From the NCBI GenBank assembly GCA_002401655.1, contig NVTT01000090.1, forward strand, positions 914 through 7,585: a stretch of 6,672 nt of DNA, in the 5' to 3' direction. The position numbers were made by a program, and so were the translations under genes. Below, piece after piece: positions 1-5,724 of the stretch (position 1 is its first letter; each line of letters opens with the position of its first letter). Origin of the DNA: Gammaproteobacteria bacterium (GTDB taxonomy: Bacteria > Pseudomonadota > Gammaproteobacteria > Enterobacterales > Kangiellaceae). The notes under the pieces were generated by a model. It searched no databases. It was not told the origin of the DNA and was given only the letters and a program-made list of their open reading frames with translations.

Positions 1-158
1 GCCTTGATAGCTAACTCGTTAGCAATAAGATAATCTAATGAAAAACTCTCATAATTTCTTCCAAGTTCTTCCTTTTCAGATTGTTTAACTAAATGGATGC
101 CTGTTAGTTCATTACCATGTGTTCCACCAACTAATAATACTGATTTAATCGGTTTCAT
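1..158 (-). CDS. Aspartoacylase-family zinc hydrolase, N-terminal part (runs off the window)
   Basis: This gene is cut by the left edge of the window; 52 codons are visible from the ATG at 158-156. The protein starts MKPIKSVLLVGGTHGNELTG, which closely matches the first strand and metal site of aspartoacylase (human ASPA has GGTHGNELTG followed by FLVKHW; here IHLVKQ follows). In this family the His and Glu of the motif, here His14 and Glu17, bind the catalytic zinc. Family members hydrolyse N-acetylaspartate to aspartate and acetate, or act on related N-acyl amino acids such as succinylglutamate. The GNELTG motif and the following helix favour aspartoacylase over AstE. The ATG lies one base after the toxin stop (TAACATG). 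An SD-like GAGGGG at 172-177, inside the toxin gene, is the only apparent ribosome site, so translation is probably coupled to the toxin. Substrate and catalytic C-terminal residues cannot be checked here. Confidence 0.85.
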   Translation of the reverse strand, partial: MKPIKSVLLVGGTHGNELTGIHLVKQSEKEELGRNYESFSLDYLIANELAIK

Positions 159-159
159 G

Positions 160-453
160 TTATTCAAGTCGCCCCTCAATCCAAGCCGGTTCCTTACGAC
201 AATCTAATACTGCGTAAACAACGATATATTCATACTCAATTTTATAATAAATGGCAAAAGGAAATCGTTTTGAAAGTAAGCGATGATATTGATTAAAAAT
301 AATAGGGTGAATACTTTGATAAAGCATTAAGGAATCTATATCTGAAAACAAACTATCTAAAAAGTAACTGCCGATACCTTTTTTTTGTTTCTCATAAAAA
401 TAATAACCATTGAGCAAATCATCGTTTGCGATTGGCAGTATTTTTATATTCAT
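160..453 (-). CDS. Type II toxin, RelE/ParE family
   Basis: This is a 97-residue protein with the fold signature of the RelE/ParE toxin superfamily. It has an N-terminal strand (MNIKILPIANDDL), two helices carrying the segment YYFYEKQKKGIGSYFLDSL, then strands ending in FPFAIYYKIE and IVVYAVLDCRKEPAWIEGRL. The pattern FP-aliphatic-YY followed by VVYAVL-x-C/H-x-R-x-P-x-W is typical of toxins paired with the small addiction-module antitoxins. Toxins of this superfamily act either as ribosome-dependent mRNA endonucleases (RelE) or as gyrase inhibitors (ParE); the sequence does not decide which. The start ATG overlaps the antitoxin stop by one base (TAATG) and no Shine-Dalgarno is visible before it. 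Translation therefore probably depends on termination of antitoxin translation, which would keep toxin at or below antitoxin. The frame is intact, so the toxin is plausibly functional. Confidence 0.85.
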   Translation of the reverse strand: MNIKILPIANDDLLNGYYFYEKQKKGIGSYFLDSLFSDIDSLMLYQSIHPIIFNQYHRLLSKRFPFAIYYKIEYEYIVVYAVLDCRKEPAWIEGRLE

Positions 454-662
454 TAAATTTTATTGCGGAGTTGTTGCTTTGCGGCTTCCCAGCCAATCGG
501 CTCTTGCACTCCTGAGCTTCTCAGTCTTTCTCTATTTGCAAGCACAGATTCGTGCCATACAGGCGAATCAATCGAATTGTTTTCACATAAATCATTCCAA
601 AGAACTTCCATGGTGGAGATTTTCTCAGCTGTAGTCATTTCTTTTAGGGATATTGCATTCAT
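453..662 (-). CDS. Addiction-module antitoxin (TIGR02574/PF09720-like)
   Basis: This 69-residue protein matches the small 'putative addiction module component' antitoxin family. The N-terminal helix MTTAEKISTMEVLWNDLCEN corresponds to the usual pattern of hydrophobic residues ending in LW-D-L. The second half has the characteristic HESVLANRERLRSSGVQEPIGWEAAKQQLR, where a Glu/Arg-rich helix precedes G-x-x-W-E-x-x-K. In this family the C-terminal segment wraps the cognate RelE/ParE toxin and neutralises it. It is the first gene of the toxin-antitoxin unit, 100 bases downstream of prfA on the same strand. Its ATG has a near-ideal Shine-Dalgarno, in contrast to the toxin, consistent with antitoxin being made in excess. 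The N-terminus has no obvious classical DNA-binding fold, so autoregulation is inferred from the family and from a palindrome upstream. Confidence 0.85.
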   Translation of the reverse strand: MNAISLKEMTTAEKISTMEVLWNDLCENNSIDSPVWHESVLANRERLRSSGVQEPIGWEAAKQQLRNKI

Positions 663-669
663 ATTAAAA

Positions 670-674
670 CCTCC
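670..674 (-). promoter_or_regulatory. Strong Shine-Dalgarno of the antitoxin gene
   Basis: On the minus strand GGAGG stands seven bases before the antitoxin ATG (GGAGGTTTTAATATG). It is the strongest ribosome binding site in the window and fixes the antitoxin start. The toxin start has none. Confidence 0.8.
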
Positions 675-705
675 ATATTAAACGTACCTTACCTTAACAT
701 TCACT

Positions 706-720
706 TTGGAATATTACCAA
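706..720 (-). promoter_or_regulatory. Candidate promoter/operator of the toxin-antitoxin unit
   Basis: On the minus strand TTGGTAATATTCCAA is an imperfect 15-base palindrome with perfect TTGG/CCAA outer arms. It also contains an extended -10-like element, TGGTAATAT (TGn followed by TAATAT). Transcription from it would start near 704 and leave a leader of about 40 bases before the antitoxin. The -35 region at a 16-18 base spacing is poor. A palindrome overlapping the -10 is what an autorepressed toxin-antitoxin promoter would look like, but this is inference from sequence pattern only. No convincing terminator lies between prfA and this site, so read-through from prfA is also possible. Confidence 0.35.
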
Positions 721-762
721 CCACCGAAAATTGATCTACTATCCATGTTGCAAAGTTCTAAT

Positions 763-1851
763 TTAATTCACTTCAGCTAATGCAGCCAGTTGATCCGCCT
801 GATACTCACTATTTAACGGTGTCAACAACTGAGTTAAATCGCCTTGCATAATTTCATCCAGTTTATAAAGTGTTAGATTAATTCTATGATCGGTCATGCG
901 ACCCTGAGGAAAATTATAAGTTCTTATTCTTTCAGAACGATCACCACTACCAACTAAATTTTTTCTTTCCTCGGCTTGCTCACTGTGAGCTTTCTCTTCT
1001 TGTACAGAGAGTAACCTAGACTTTAAAACACTTAACGCTTGCGCTTTATTTTTATGTTGAGAACGACCTTCTTGACACTCAACTACCATACCTGTTGGCA
1101 AATGAGTTAAGCGAATGGCCGAATCCGTTTTATTAACGTGCTGACCACCAGCACCAGATGCTCTAAACGTATCGACTCGAATATCACCCATGTTAAGTTC
1201 AATTTCATCTAATTCATCGGCTTCTGGCATAACCGCAACCGTGCAAGCTGAAGTATGAACACGCCCTTGAGATTCGGTTTCTGGTACTCTCTGCACTCTG
1301 TGTACACCTGATTCAAATTTGAGCTTAGAATAAACATCAGCGCCAGACACTAAACAAATAATTTCTTTATAACCTCCCTGCTCACTTTTGGTTTCGCTCA
1401 TCACTTCTACTTGCCAACGATTTTTATCTGCAAATCGGCTGTACATTCTAAATAAATCACCCGAAAATAACGCGGCTTCATCACCACCAGTACCAGCTCT
1501 AATTTCTAAGAATATATTTTTCCCATCATTCGGATCTTTAGGTAATAATAATTTTTGTAATTCAGTTTCTAATGGTTCAATTAGTACTTTACACTCTTTA
1601 AAGTCTTCAACCGCCATTTCTTTCATATCAGGATCAGAGTCCTTCATCATTTCTTCAGCACTGGCCAAATCATCTTTCACTTGATTATATTTTGAAAAAC
1701 AAGAAACTACTTCCTCTAACTGAGAGTATTCCTTGGATAAATCTCGAAACTTATTTTGATCTGAAATGATTTCTGGCTCACCTAATAAGTGACCCACTTC
1801 TTCTTGTCTTTCAGATAGTGTTTCTAACTTTGTAATGATTGAATCTTTCAT
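763..1851 (-). CDS. prfA: Peptide chain release factor 1 (RF1)
   Basis: The 362-residue length is standard (E. coli RF1 has 360). RF1 recognises UAA and UAG in the ribosomal A site and triggers hydrolysis of peptidyl-tRNA. Domain 1 is the N-terminal coiled-coil region, about residues 1-100, starting [20 protein letters not shown]. The family-wide segment [22 protein letters not shown] is at 116-137. The stop-codon-recognition tripeptide region [20 protein letters not shown] has PET at 190-192, an accepted RF1 variant of the E. coli PAT. The catalytic GGQ is at 235-237 (bases 1141-1149) within [20 protein letters not shown]. In other bacteria the GGQ glutamine is methylated by PrmC, whose gene commonly follows prfA but does not do so here. 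The ATG is supported by AAGAG seven bases upstream and by N-terminal similarity to E. coli RF1. Only 54 bases separate it from hemA, so the two are probably co-transcribed. Confidence 0.97.
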   Translation of the reverse strand: MKDSIITKLETLSERQEEVGHLLGEPEIISDQNKFRDLSKEYSQLEEVVSCFSKYNQVKDDLASAEEMMKDSDPDMKEMAVEDFKECKVLIEPLETELQKLLLPKDPNDGKNIFLEIRAGTGGDEAALFSGDLFRMYSRFADKNRWQVEVMSETKSEQGGYKEIICLVSGADVYSKLKFESGVHRVQRVPETESQGRVHTSACTVAVMPEADELDEIELNMGDIRVDTFRASGAGGQHVNKTDSAIRLTHLPTGMVVECQEGRSQHKNKAQALSVLKSRLLSVQEEKAHSEQAEERKNLVGSGDRSERIRTYNFPQGRMTDHRINLTLYKLDEIMQGDLTQLLTPLNSEYQADQLAALAEVN

Positions 1852-1870
1852 ATTATTTCTCTTAATCTGA

Positions 1871-1887
1871 TTTTCTACTTTCTATTT
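1871..1887 (-). repeat. 17-bp sequence shared with the lolB leader (copy 1, hemA-prfA gap)
   Basis: On the minus strand this reads AAATAGAAAGTAGAAAA and lies 19 bases before the prfA start. The identical 17 bases occur on the plus strand at 5705-5721 before lolB. The function is unknown. It is a purine-rich, low-complexity sequence, so coincidence is possible. Confidence 0.5.
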
Positions 1888-1905
1888 TTCACTATTTATT
1901 TCGTT

Positions 1906-3294
1906 CTATTTCTTTTGCTTCTGATTAGAACAAAATGTATCAGTCAATATTTCTAAAGCATTATTATCTTTATTTTCTCCAGCCTTTCTTATCGAAATGC
2001 GAGGCGAGTGCATCATCTTTTGGGTTAACCGATTACTAAGTTCTGAAATGATATCTTGTAATTTATTTTGCTCGCCCTCTGATAATTGCAAACTTAATGA
2101 CTCTAATTTTGCCAATGAACGATTACTTTCATTATTTTTAAGTGTTTCACATTGTTGGGTATAGTCTTTTAATAATGAAACAGATGACAATGACTGCAAC
2201 CAAGTTAGGTATTTTTTACGATGATGCTTGATAATCGTTATTGCTTCTTTGGCTGCATTTTCCCGCTGTTTTTGATTTTCCTTAATCACGCCTTGCATAT
2301 CATCGACAGTGTACAGGTAGATATCATTTATTTTGCCAACTTGCGATTCAATATCACGAGGTACTGCTAAATCAACCATAAAAATGGCTCGATGTTTGCG
2401 AGCGACTATCACTTTTTCCATTAACCCTTTACCAATAATCGGTACAGGACTAGCGGTTGAACTAATAATAATATCGGCTTTTTCAACTAATTCAGGTAAA
2501 GCCGTTAAACTATGAGCCAAACCGCCAAATTCTGTTGCTAAAACTTGCGCTTTTTCAACCGTTCTGTTTGCCACATTAATATTAACCACGCCTTGTCTTT
2601 TTAAATGTCTAGCGGCTAACTCAATGGTTTCACCTGCACCAATAAATAATGCATTAATTCTGCTAAAATCCGAAAATATACGTTTAGCTAACGTGACTGC
2701 AGCATAAGCCACCGAAACCGGACTTTCACCAATTTGCGTATCAGTTCTCACCTGTTTTGCTACTGAAAAAGTTTGTTGAAAAAGTCTATTTAAATAAAGC
2801 CCAAGCGTTCCAGCCATTTTTGCGTAGCCAAAGGCATCTTTTACTTGCCCTAATATTTGAGGCTCACCCAAAATCATAGAATCTAATCCACAGGAAACCT
2901 GCATTAAATGCTCAACCGCTTCAGCATCATGCTGACTGTAGCAGTGAGTCCAAAACTCTTGTTGATTTAAGTCTTGCTGATCTAAGTCATGGTAATTAGC
3001 CAACCAAAGAAGAATTTCAGATTCCATATCTTTTAGGCTATCTTTGTTAAGCTCATCTTTGAATTCACTCTTTTTCTCTGGTTGGCTATTATTGCTCGAA
3101 GATTTTGAATGATTGGAATGCCTATAGATAACTTCCATTCGATTACAAGTAGAGACGATAGCCACTTCTTCAACACCGGTTTTCGCTTTAAGATCAACCA
3201 GTGCATGACTAATTTCAGTTGGCGAAAACGCGACTTTCTCGCGGATCGCTACCGGAGCAGTTTTATGGTTGATTCCTAAAATAGAAATGGGCAT
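1906..3294 (-). CDS. hemA: Glutamyl-tRNA reductase
   Basis: GluTR reduces glutamyl-tRNA(Glu) with NADPH to glutamate-1-semialdehyde, the committed step of the C5 route to heme and other tetrapyrroles. The N-terminus MPISILGINHKTAPVAIREK and the catalytic loop STCNRMEV, with nucleophile Cys50, are clear. The conserved LGEPQILGQVK is at 142-152, and the NADPH-binding GAGETIELAARHLK at 219-232 is followed by VANRT. The segment ADIIISSTASPVPIIGKG at 273-290 and the C-terminal dimerisation domain from about 340 complete the architecture. At 462 residues it is about 44 longer than E. coli HemA. About 25 of these are a polar, Ser/Asn/Lys-rich stretch within residues 60-90, five come from a DLDQQ/DLNQQ duplication at 103-112, and the rest are near the C-terminus. 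E. coli Cys170 aligns with Val200. An in-frame TAA lies four sense codons before the ATG, so the start cannot extend upstream. No Shine-Dalgarno is visible; a perfect hairpin stands just upstream. Confidence 0.97.
   Translation of the reverse strand: MPISILGINHKTAPVAIREKVAFSPTEISHALVDLKAKTGVEEVAIVSTCNRMEVIYRHSNHSKSSSNNSQPEKKSEFKDELNKDSLKDMESEILLWLANYHDLDQQDLNQQEFWTHCYSQHDAEAVEHLMQVSCGLDSMILGEPQILGQVKDAFGYAKMAGTLGLYLNRLFQQTFSVAKQVRTDTQIGESPVSVAYAAVTLAKRIFSDFSRINALFIGAGETIELAARHLKRQGVVNINVANRTVEKAQVLATEFGGLAHSLTALPELVEKADIIISSTASPVPIIGKGLMEKVIVARKHRAIFMVDLAVPRDIESQVGKINDIYLYTVDDMQGVIKENQKQRENAAKEAITIIKHHRKKYLTWLQSLSSVSLLKDYTQQCETLKNNESNRSLAKLESLSLQLSEGEQNKLQDIISELSNRLTQKMMHSPRISIRKAGENKDNNALEILTDTFCSNQKQKK
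2959..2988 (-). repeat. 15-bp tandem duplication inside hemA
   Basis: On the minus strand GACTTAGATCAGCAA is followed directly by GACTTAAATCAACAA, identical at 13 of 15 positions. It encodes DLDQQ-DLNQQ at HemA residues 103-112. E. coli HemA is five residues shorter at this point, consistent with one unit being an in-frame duplication. It lies between the YH of the N-terminal domain and the conserved AVEHLMQVSCGLDS segment, probably in a surface loop. Confidence 0.75.
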
Positions 3295-3305
3295 GAGCGA
3301 AAAGG

Positions 3306-3328
3306 ATTAAAGCTTGCTAAGCTTTAAT
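3306..3328 (-). promoter_or_regulatory. Perfect 10-bp hairpin immediately upstream of hemA
   Basis: The arms ATTAAAGCTT and AAGCTTTAAT are exact reverse complements separated by three bases (3306-3315, loop 3316-3318, 3319-3328). The hairpin ends 11 bases before the hemA ATG, where a Shine-Dalgarno sequence would normally sit; none is present. In the hemA direction it is followed by CCTTTTCGCTC, too poor in U for a standard terminator. It may act in the hemA mRNA as a translational control or stability element, or in DNA as a symmetric protein-binding site. The symmetry is seen directly; the role is inference. Confidence 0.5.
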
Positions 3329-3354
3329 AGATGAAATAAATAAAGGGTTAACAA
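3326..3354 (-). promoter_or_regulatory. Weak candidate promoter for hemA-prfA
   Basis: On the minus strand TTGTTA (3354-3349, four of six to TTGACA), a 17-base spacer and TCTATT (3331-3326, four of six to TATAAT) form a possible sigma-70 promoter. Its start point would fall inside the hairpin, which would prevent a full RNA stem from that promoter. Either the true promoter lies further upstream or the palindrome works as DNA. It is offered only as the best match found. Confidence 0.2.
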
Positions 3355-3520
3355 GACTAAATACTGACTGATCCGAAATTTTAACGGCAGTTTTTACCAA
3401 TATTACTTGAATAAAGTGGCTAATTTGGGATTTACGACTAAAAACGATGGAACTTATCATTCACATTTTGCTCAAAATTGTTTGCTTTCATCACTAAGCA
3501 CTATGATAATCGCAAAGTTA

Positions 3521-3549
3521 TTGATAATCCAGATAAACAGCAATATACG
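3521..3549 (+). promoter_or_regulatory. Sigma-70-like promoter of the TPR-lolB-ispE operon
   Basis: TTGATA at 3521-3526 (five of six to TTGACA), a 17-base spacer and TATACG at 3544-3549 (four of six to TATAAT) give the best promoter match in the window. Transcription would start near 3556 and give a leader of about 50 bases. The -35 element overlaps the second of two GATAAT repeats. Confidence 0.5.
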
Positions 3550-3608
3550 CTACGACCTAGGTTAGAATGAAGCCTAGAAATAAAGAAATCTGTAAATAGA
3601 GATGTTTT

Positions 3609-5699
3609 ATGAAAAAAATAGAGAAAATGAATTGCAAAGAGCTTAGTCAGTTTTTTTTACCAGCGTTTGCTGGGTCAAAGCTCTTCCGTTCACTAATTCT
3701 TCTGCTTTTATCTAGTTTCACACAGAGTTGTGCTCATTTAGCCAAAAATGGCCCAGAGACTGAACAGAGTCATCCATTCAAAACAGAGCATAAAGATCAC
3801 TCTTTGGCAGATATCTCCCATCTCAGTATTGTAGAAAGAACAGAATTATACGAAATGATTATTGCGGCGGATCTAGCATCCTTCAATGGTGATGACGAAT
3901 TAGCCACATCCTATTATCTAGCATCCGCTAAAGCCTCTAATAGCATTGACTTAATTAAATTAAGCATTGATTCCGCAAAACGAGCAGGTGATGTACTGGC
4001 TATTATGCAAGCATCTGAATTGTGGCTTTCTATTTCACCCAAAAATATCAACGCTTTAACCCTAAAAATTAGTAGTTTAATTTTGCATCAAGACGTTTTG
4101 ACGGCACTTAATGAAACAAAACAGTTATTTGACTTGCAAAAAAATGAGCGTAATCGGTTTTTATTACTCAGTGAAATCAGTCAATCTCAGTCACCTAGAT
4201 CAATCAATGTATATTTTGCTAGACTGAGCCAAACATACTCAAAGTCACCTTCTGTTCAAACGGCTTGGGCTAATTATATGGCTCGCTTTGCATTGCGTTC
4301 AAAAAGCCCTCGAAGTATTTATAGACAAGCAATGTCAATTATTGAAAGCGCATTAGAAGTCCAAAGTGATTTTTTACCCGCTATTGATTTAAAAACCAAA
4401 ATTTATTATCAATCTAAACAAGATGAAAAGGCTGAAGTGTTTTTACGAGGTTTATTTATCGAACATCCCGAATCAAAAGAAATAGGACTTCTTTTGGGTC
4501 AATTACTTTATGATTTGAAGAAATATCAACTAGCAGAGCAGCAATATAAAACGCTTCTTAATCAATTTCCAAAAACCCAGGAAGCTCAGTTTTATTTAGG
4601 TGCTATTTATTTTGCTACAGAGCGTTTTCAACAAAGTTTAGAATTGTACCGAGATTTACTAGGCAAACAATACAAACCACAAGCAACCTATTTTTTCTGT
4701 GGAAACGCTGCGGCTCAAACCAACAATCATCCGCAAGCAATTGCTTGCTATGATTTAGTCAATTCAGGCCCTTATTTAACCCGTGCCAAAGTAGAGTTAG
4801 CTAAATTATATGTATTAAGTGGAGAGTATAACAAAGCGCTAAACACTGTAAGAAACCCCAAATTTAAAACCAGTGAAAAAGCAAAAGTTAAATTGCTCAA
4901 TGTGGAAATAGAAATTCTTAAACAACACGTTGATATCAAACAAGCCCAATCACTTCTTCAATCAGCAATGGAGACCTACCCGACCCATTTTTCTTTTCTA
5001 ATTAAAAAAATTAAATTCGATTCATTAGAAAAAAAACCTAAAGCTTTACATGCTCTTTTTAGCAACGTTCTAAATAAAATATACAAAGAGGAAGAGTCTA
5101 TTGATGAGAAAGAACTTCAACAATATAACTTAACGGTAGCGGCATTTTTTCAGGCTAATCATTTTTATCAAAAGGCCGTCGACTGGTTGACCCATGCATT
5201 AGTGAAAGACAAACACAATACCGACTACATTTATTCTCGAGCGCTTTATAAGGAGCCATTAGGCCTTTTAGATGAAATGGTTACCGATTTTAAAGCACTA
5301 TTGAAACTTCAACCAAATAATATCAACATCAAAAATGCATTAGGCTACACCTTGGTTGATATTAATAAAGAGCTAGATTATGCGTCTGGATTGATAGAAG
5401 CCGCTTTTATTGAAATGCCTAATAATGCTGCCGTTATTGATAGCAAGGGTTGGCTTGCCTATAGAAAAGGCTACTTAGATCAAGCAATTAAGTATTTGGC
5501 TGCGTCATTTAAGCTATCGCCTAGCGCAGAGGTTGCCACTCATCTAGCCGAAGTATACTGGAAGAAAGACGATAAAAAACGAGCTGAGTTTTATTTCAAA
5601 AAAGCAGAAAAAATCCAGCCGAACAATTATCTTTTAAAAACGACAAGAGAAAGACTCGGTATTCCGACAAAAAAATCATCCGACTCTAAGACTGAATAA
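3609..5699 (+). CDS. Tetratricopeptide-repeat lipoprotein of the hemA-lolB locus
   Basis: This is a 696-residue protein of unassigned function. It starts with a basic segment, then a hydrophobic stretch (SLILLLLSSF, 28-37) and TQSC with Cys41. This looks like a somewhat degenerate lipobox, so the mature protein is probably a lipid-anchored periplasmic protein. Ala after the Cys favours the outer membrane. Helical TPR-type repeats fill most of the rest. They are clearest at about 289-356 (for example LGQLLYDLKKYQLAEQQYKTLL) and 533-671. The C-terminal pattern NALGYTLVD, then DSKGWLAYRKGYLDQAIKYL, then HLAEVYWKKDDKKRAEFYFKKA, is typical of the TPR proteins found between hemA and lolB in Pseudomonas-like genomes (PA4667 type). 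TPRs bind partner proteins, and the link to lolB suggests a role at the outer membrane, but this is inference. AGAGA at 3598-3602 supports the ATG used; a second in-frame ATG at 3627 would shorten the long signal region and is possible. Confidence 0.88.
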   Translation: MKKIEKMNCKELSQFFLPAFAGSKLFRSLILLLLSSFTQSCAHLAKNGPETEQSHPFKTEHKDHSLADISHLSIVERTELYEMIIAADLASFNGDDELATSYYLASAKASNSIDLIKLSIDSAKRAGDVLAIMQASELWLSISPKNINALTLKISSLILHQDVLTALNETKQLFDLQKNERNRFLLLSEISQSQSPRSINVYFARLSQTYSKSPSVQTAWANYMARFALRSKSPRSIYRQAMSIIESALEVQSDFLPAIDLKTKIYYQSKQDEKAEVFLRGLFIEHPESKEIGLLLGQLLYDLKKYQLAEQQYKTLLNQFPKTQEAQFYLGAIYFATERFQQSLELYRDLLGKQYKPQATYFFCGNAAAQTNNHPQAIACYDLVNSGPYLTRAKVELAKLYVLSGEYNKALNTVRNPKFKTSEKAKVKLLNVEIEILKQHVDIKQAQSLLQSAMETYPTHFSFLIKKIKFDSLEKKPKALHALFSNVLNKIYKEEESIDEKELQQYNLTVAAFFQANHFYQKAVDWLTHALVKDKHNTDYIYSRALYKEPLGLLDEMVTDFKALLKLQPNNINIKNALGYTLVDINKELDYASGLIEAAFIEMPNNAAVIDSKGWLAYRKGYLDQAIKYLAASFKLSPSAEVATHLAEVYWKKDDKKRAEFYFKKAEKIQPNNYLLKTTRERLGIPTKKSSDSKTE

Positions 5700-5704
5700 A
5701 AATC

Positions 5705-5721
5705 AAATAGAAAGTAGAAAA
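5705..5721 (+). repeat. 17-bp sequence shared with the prfA leader (copy 2, TPR-lolB gap)
   Basis: AAATAGAAAGTAGAAAA lies four bases before the lolB ATG and is identical to the minus-strand sequence at 1887-1871 before prfA. Its AGAAAG and TAGAAA portions are the only purine-rich stretch that could serve as the lolB ribosome site, and they match the Shine-Dalgarno consensus weakly. Confidence 0.5.
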
Positions 5722-5724
5722 AAT

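Larger units (their letters stand above)
3295..3608. other. Divergent intergenic region between hemA and the TPR-lolB-ispE operon
   Basis: This 314-base gene-free stretch must carry promoters for both directions. On the hemA side it holds a perfect hairpin (3306-3328) and a weak promoter candidate. On the other side it holds a good sigma-70-like promoter (3521-3549) with two GATAAT elements at 3505-3510 and 3523-3528. A small inverted repeat, CTAGG/CCTAG (3557-3561 and 3573-3577), lies in the leader of the TPR gene. The middle part, about 3360-3500, shows no structured RNA, tRNA or credible small gene. Confidence 0.8.

Noticed and set aside
190..192. RF1 PET tripeptide (protein residues 190-192, not bases) as a sign of altered stop-codon specificity
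   Set aside because: PET is a common natural variant of the RF1 P-x-T motif, for example in Bacillus as I recall it; the genes here use ordinary TAA stops.
410..681. Two overlapping plus-strand open frames of about 72-74 codons
   Set aside because: They are antisense to the toxin-antitoxin genes, which have clear family motifs, and show no recognisable protein pattern or ribosome site.
1388..1684. Plus-strand open frame of 98 codons
   Set aside because: It is antisense to the conserved RF1 coding sequence, rich in Ser and Asn as expected of a mirror of Glu/Leu codons, with no family resemblance.
2333..2515. Plus-strand open frame of 60 codons
   Set aside because: It lies antisense within the NADPH-binding part of hemA and has no independent support.
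3306..3328. The hairpin before hemA as an intrinsic terminator
   Set aside because: Neither side has a proper U tract. In the hemA direction CCTTTTCG follows and in the other direction AGATGAAAT, and there is no upstream gene in either direction for it to terminate.
3447..3497. Possible 16-residue peptide (MELIIHILLKIVCFHH) in the divergent intergenic region
   Set aside because: It is hydrophobic and leader-like, but there is no Shine-Dalgarno before it, it lies upstream of the best promoter, and it is short enough to occur by chance.
3566..3598. Ten-codon open frame in the leader of the TPR gene
   Set aside because: There is no ribosome site and no attenuator-like amino-acid run or terminator hairpin around it.
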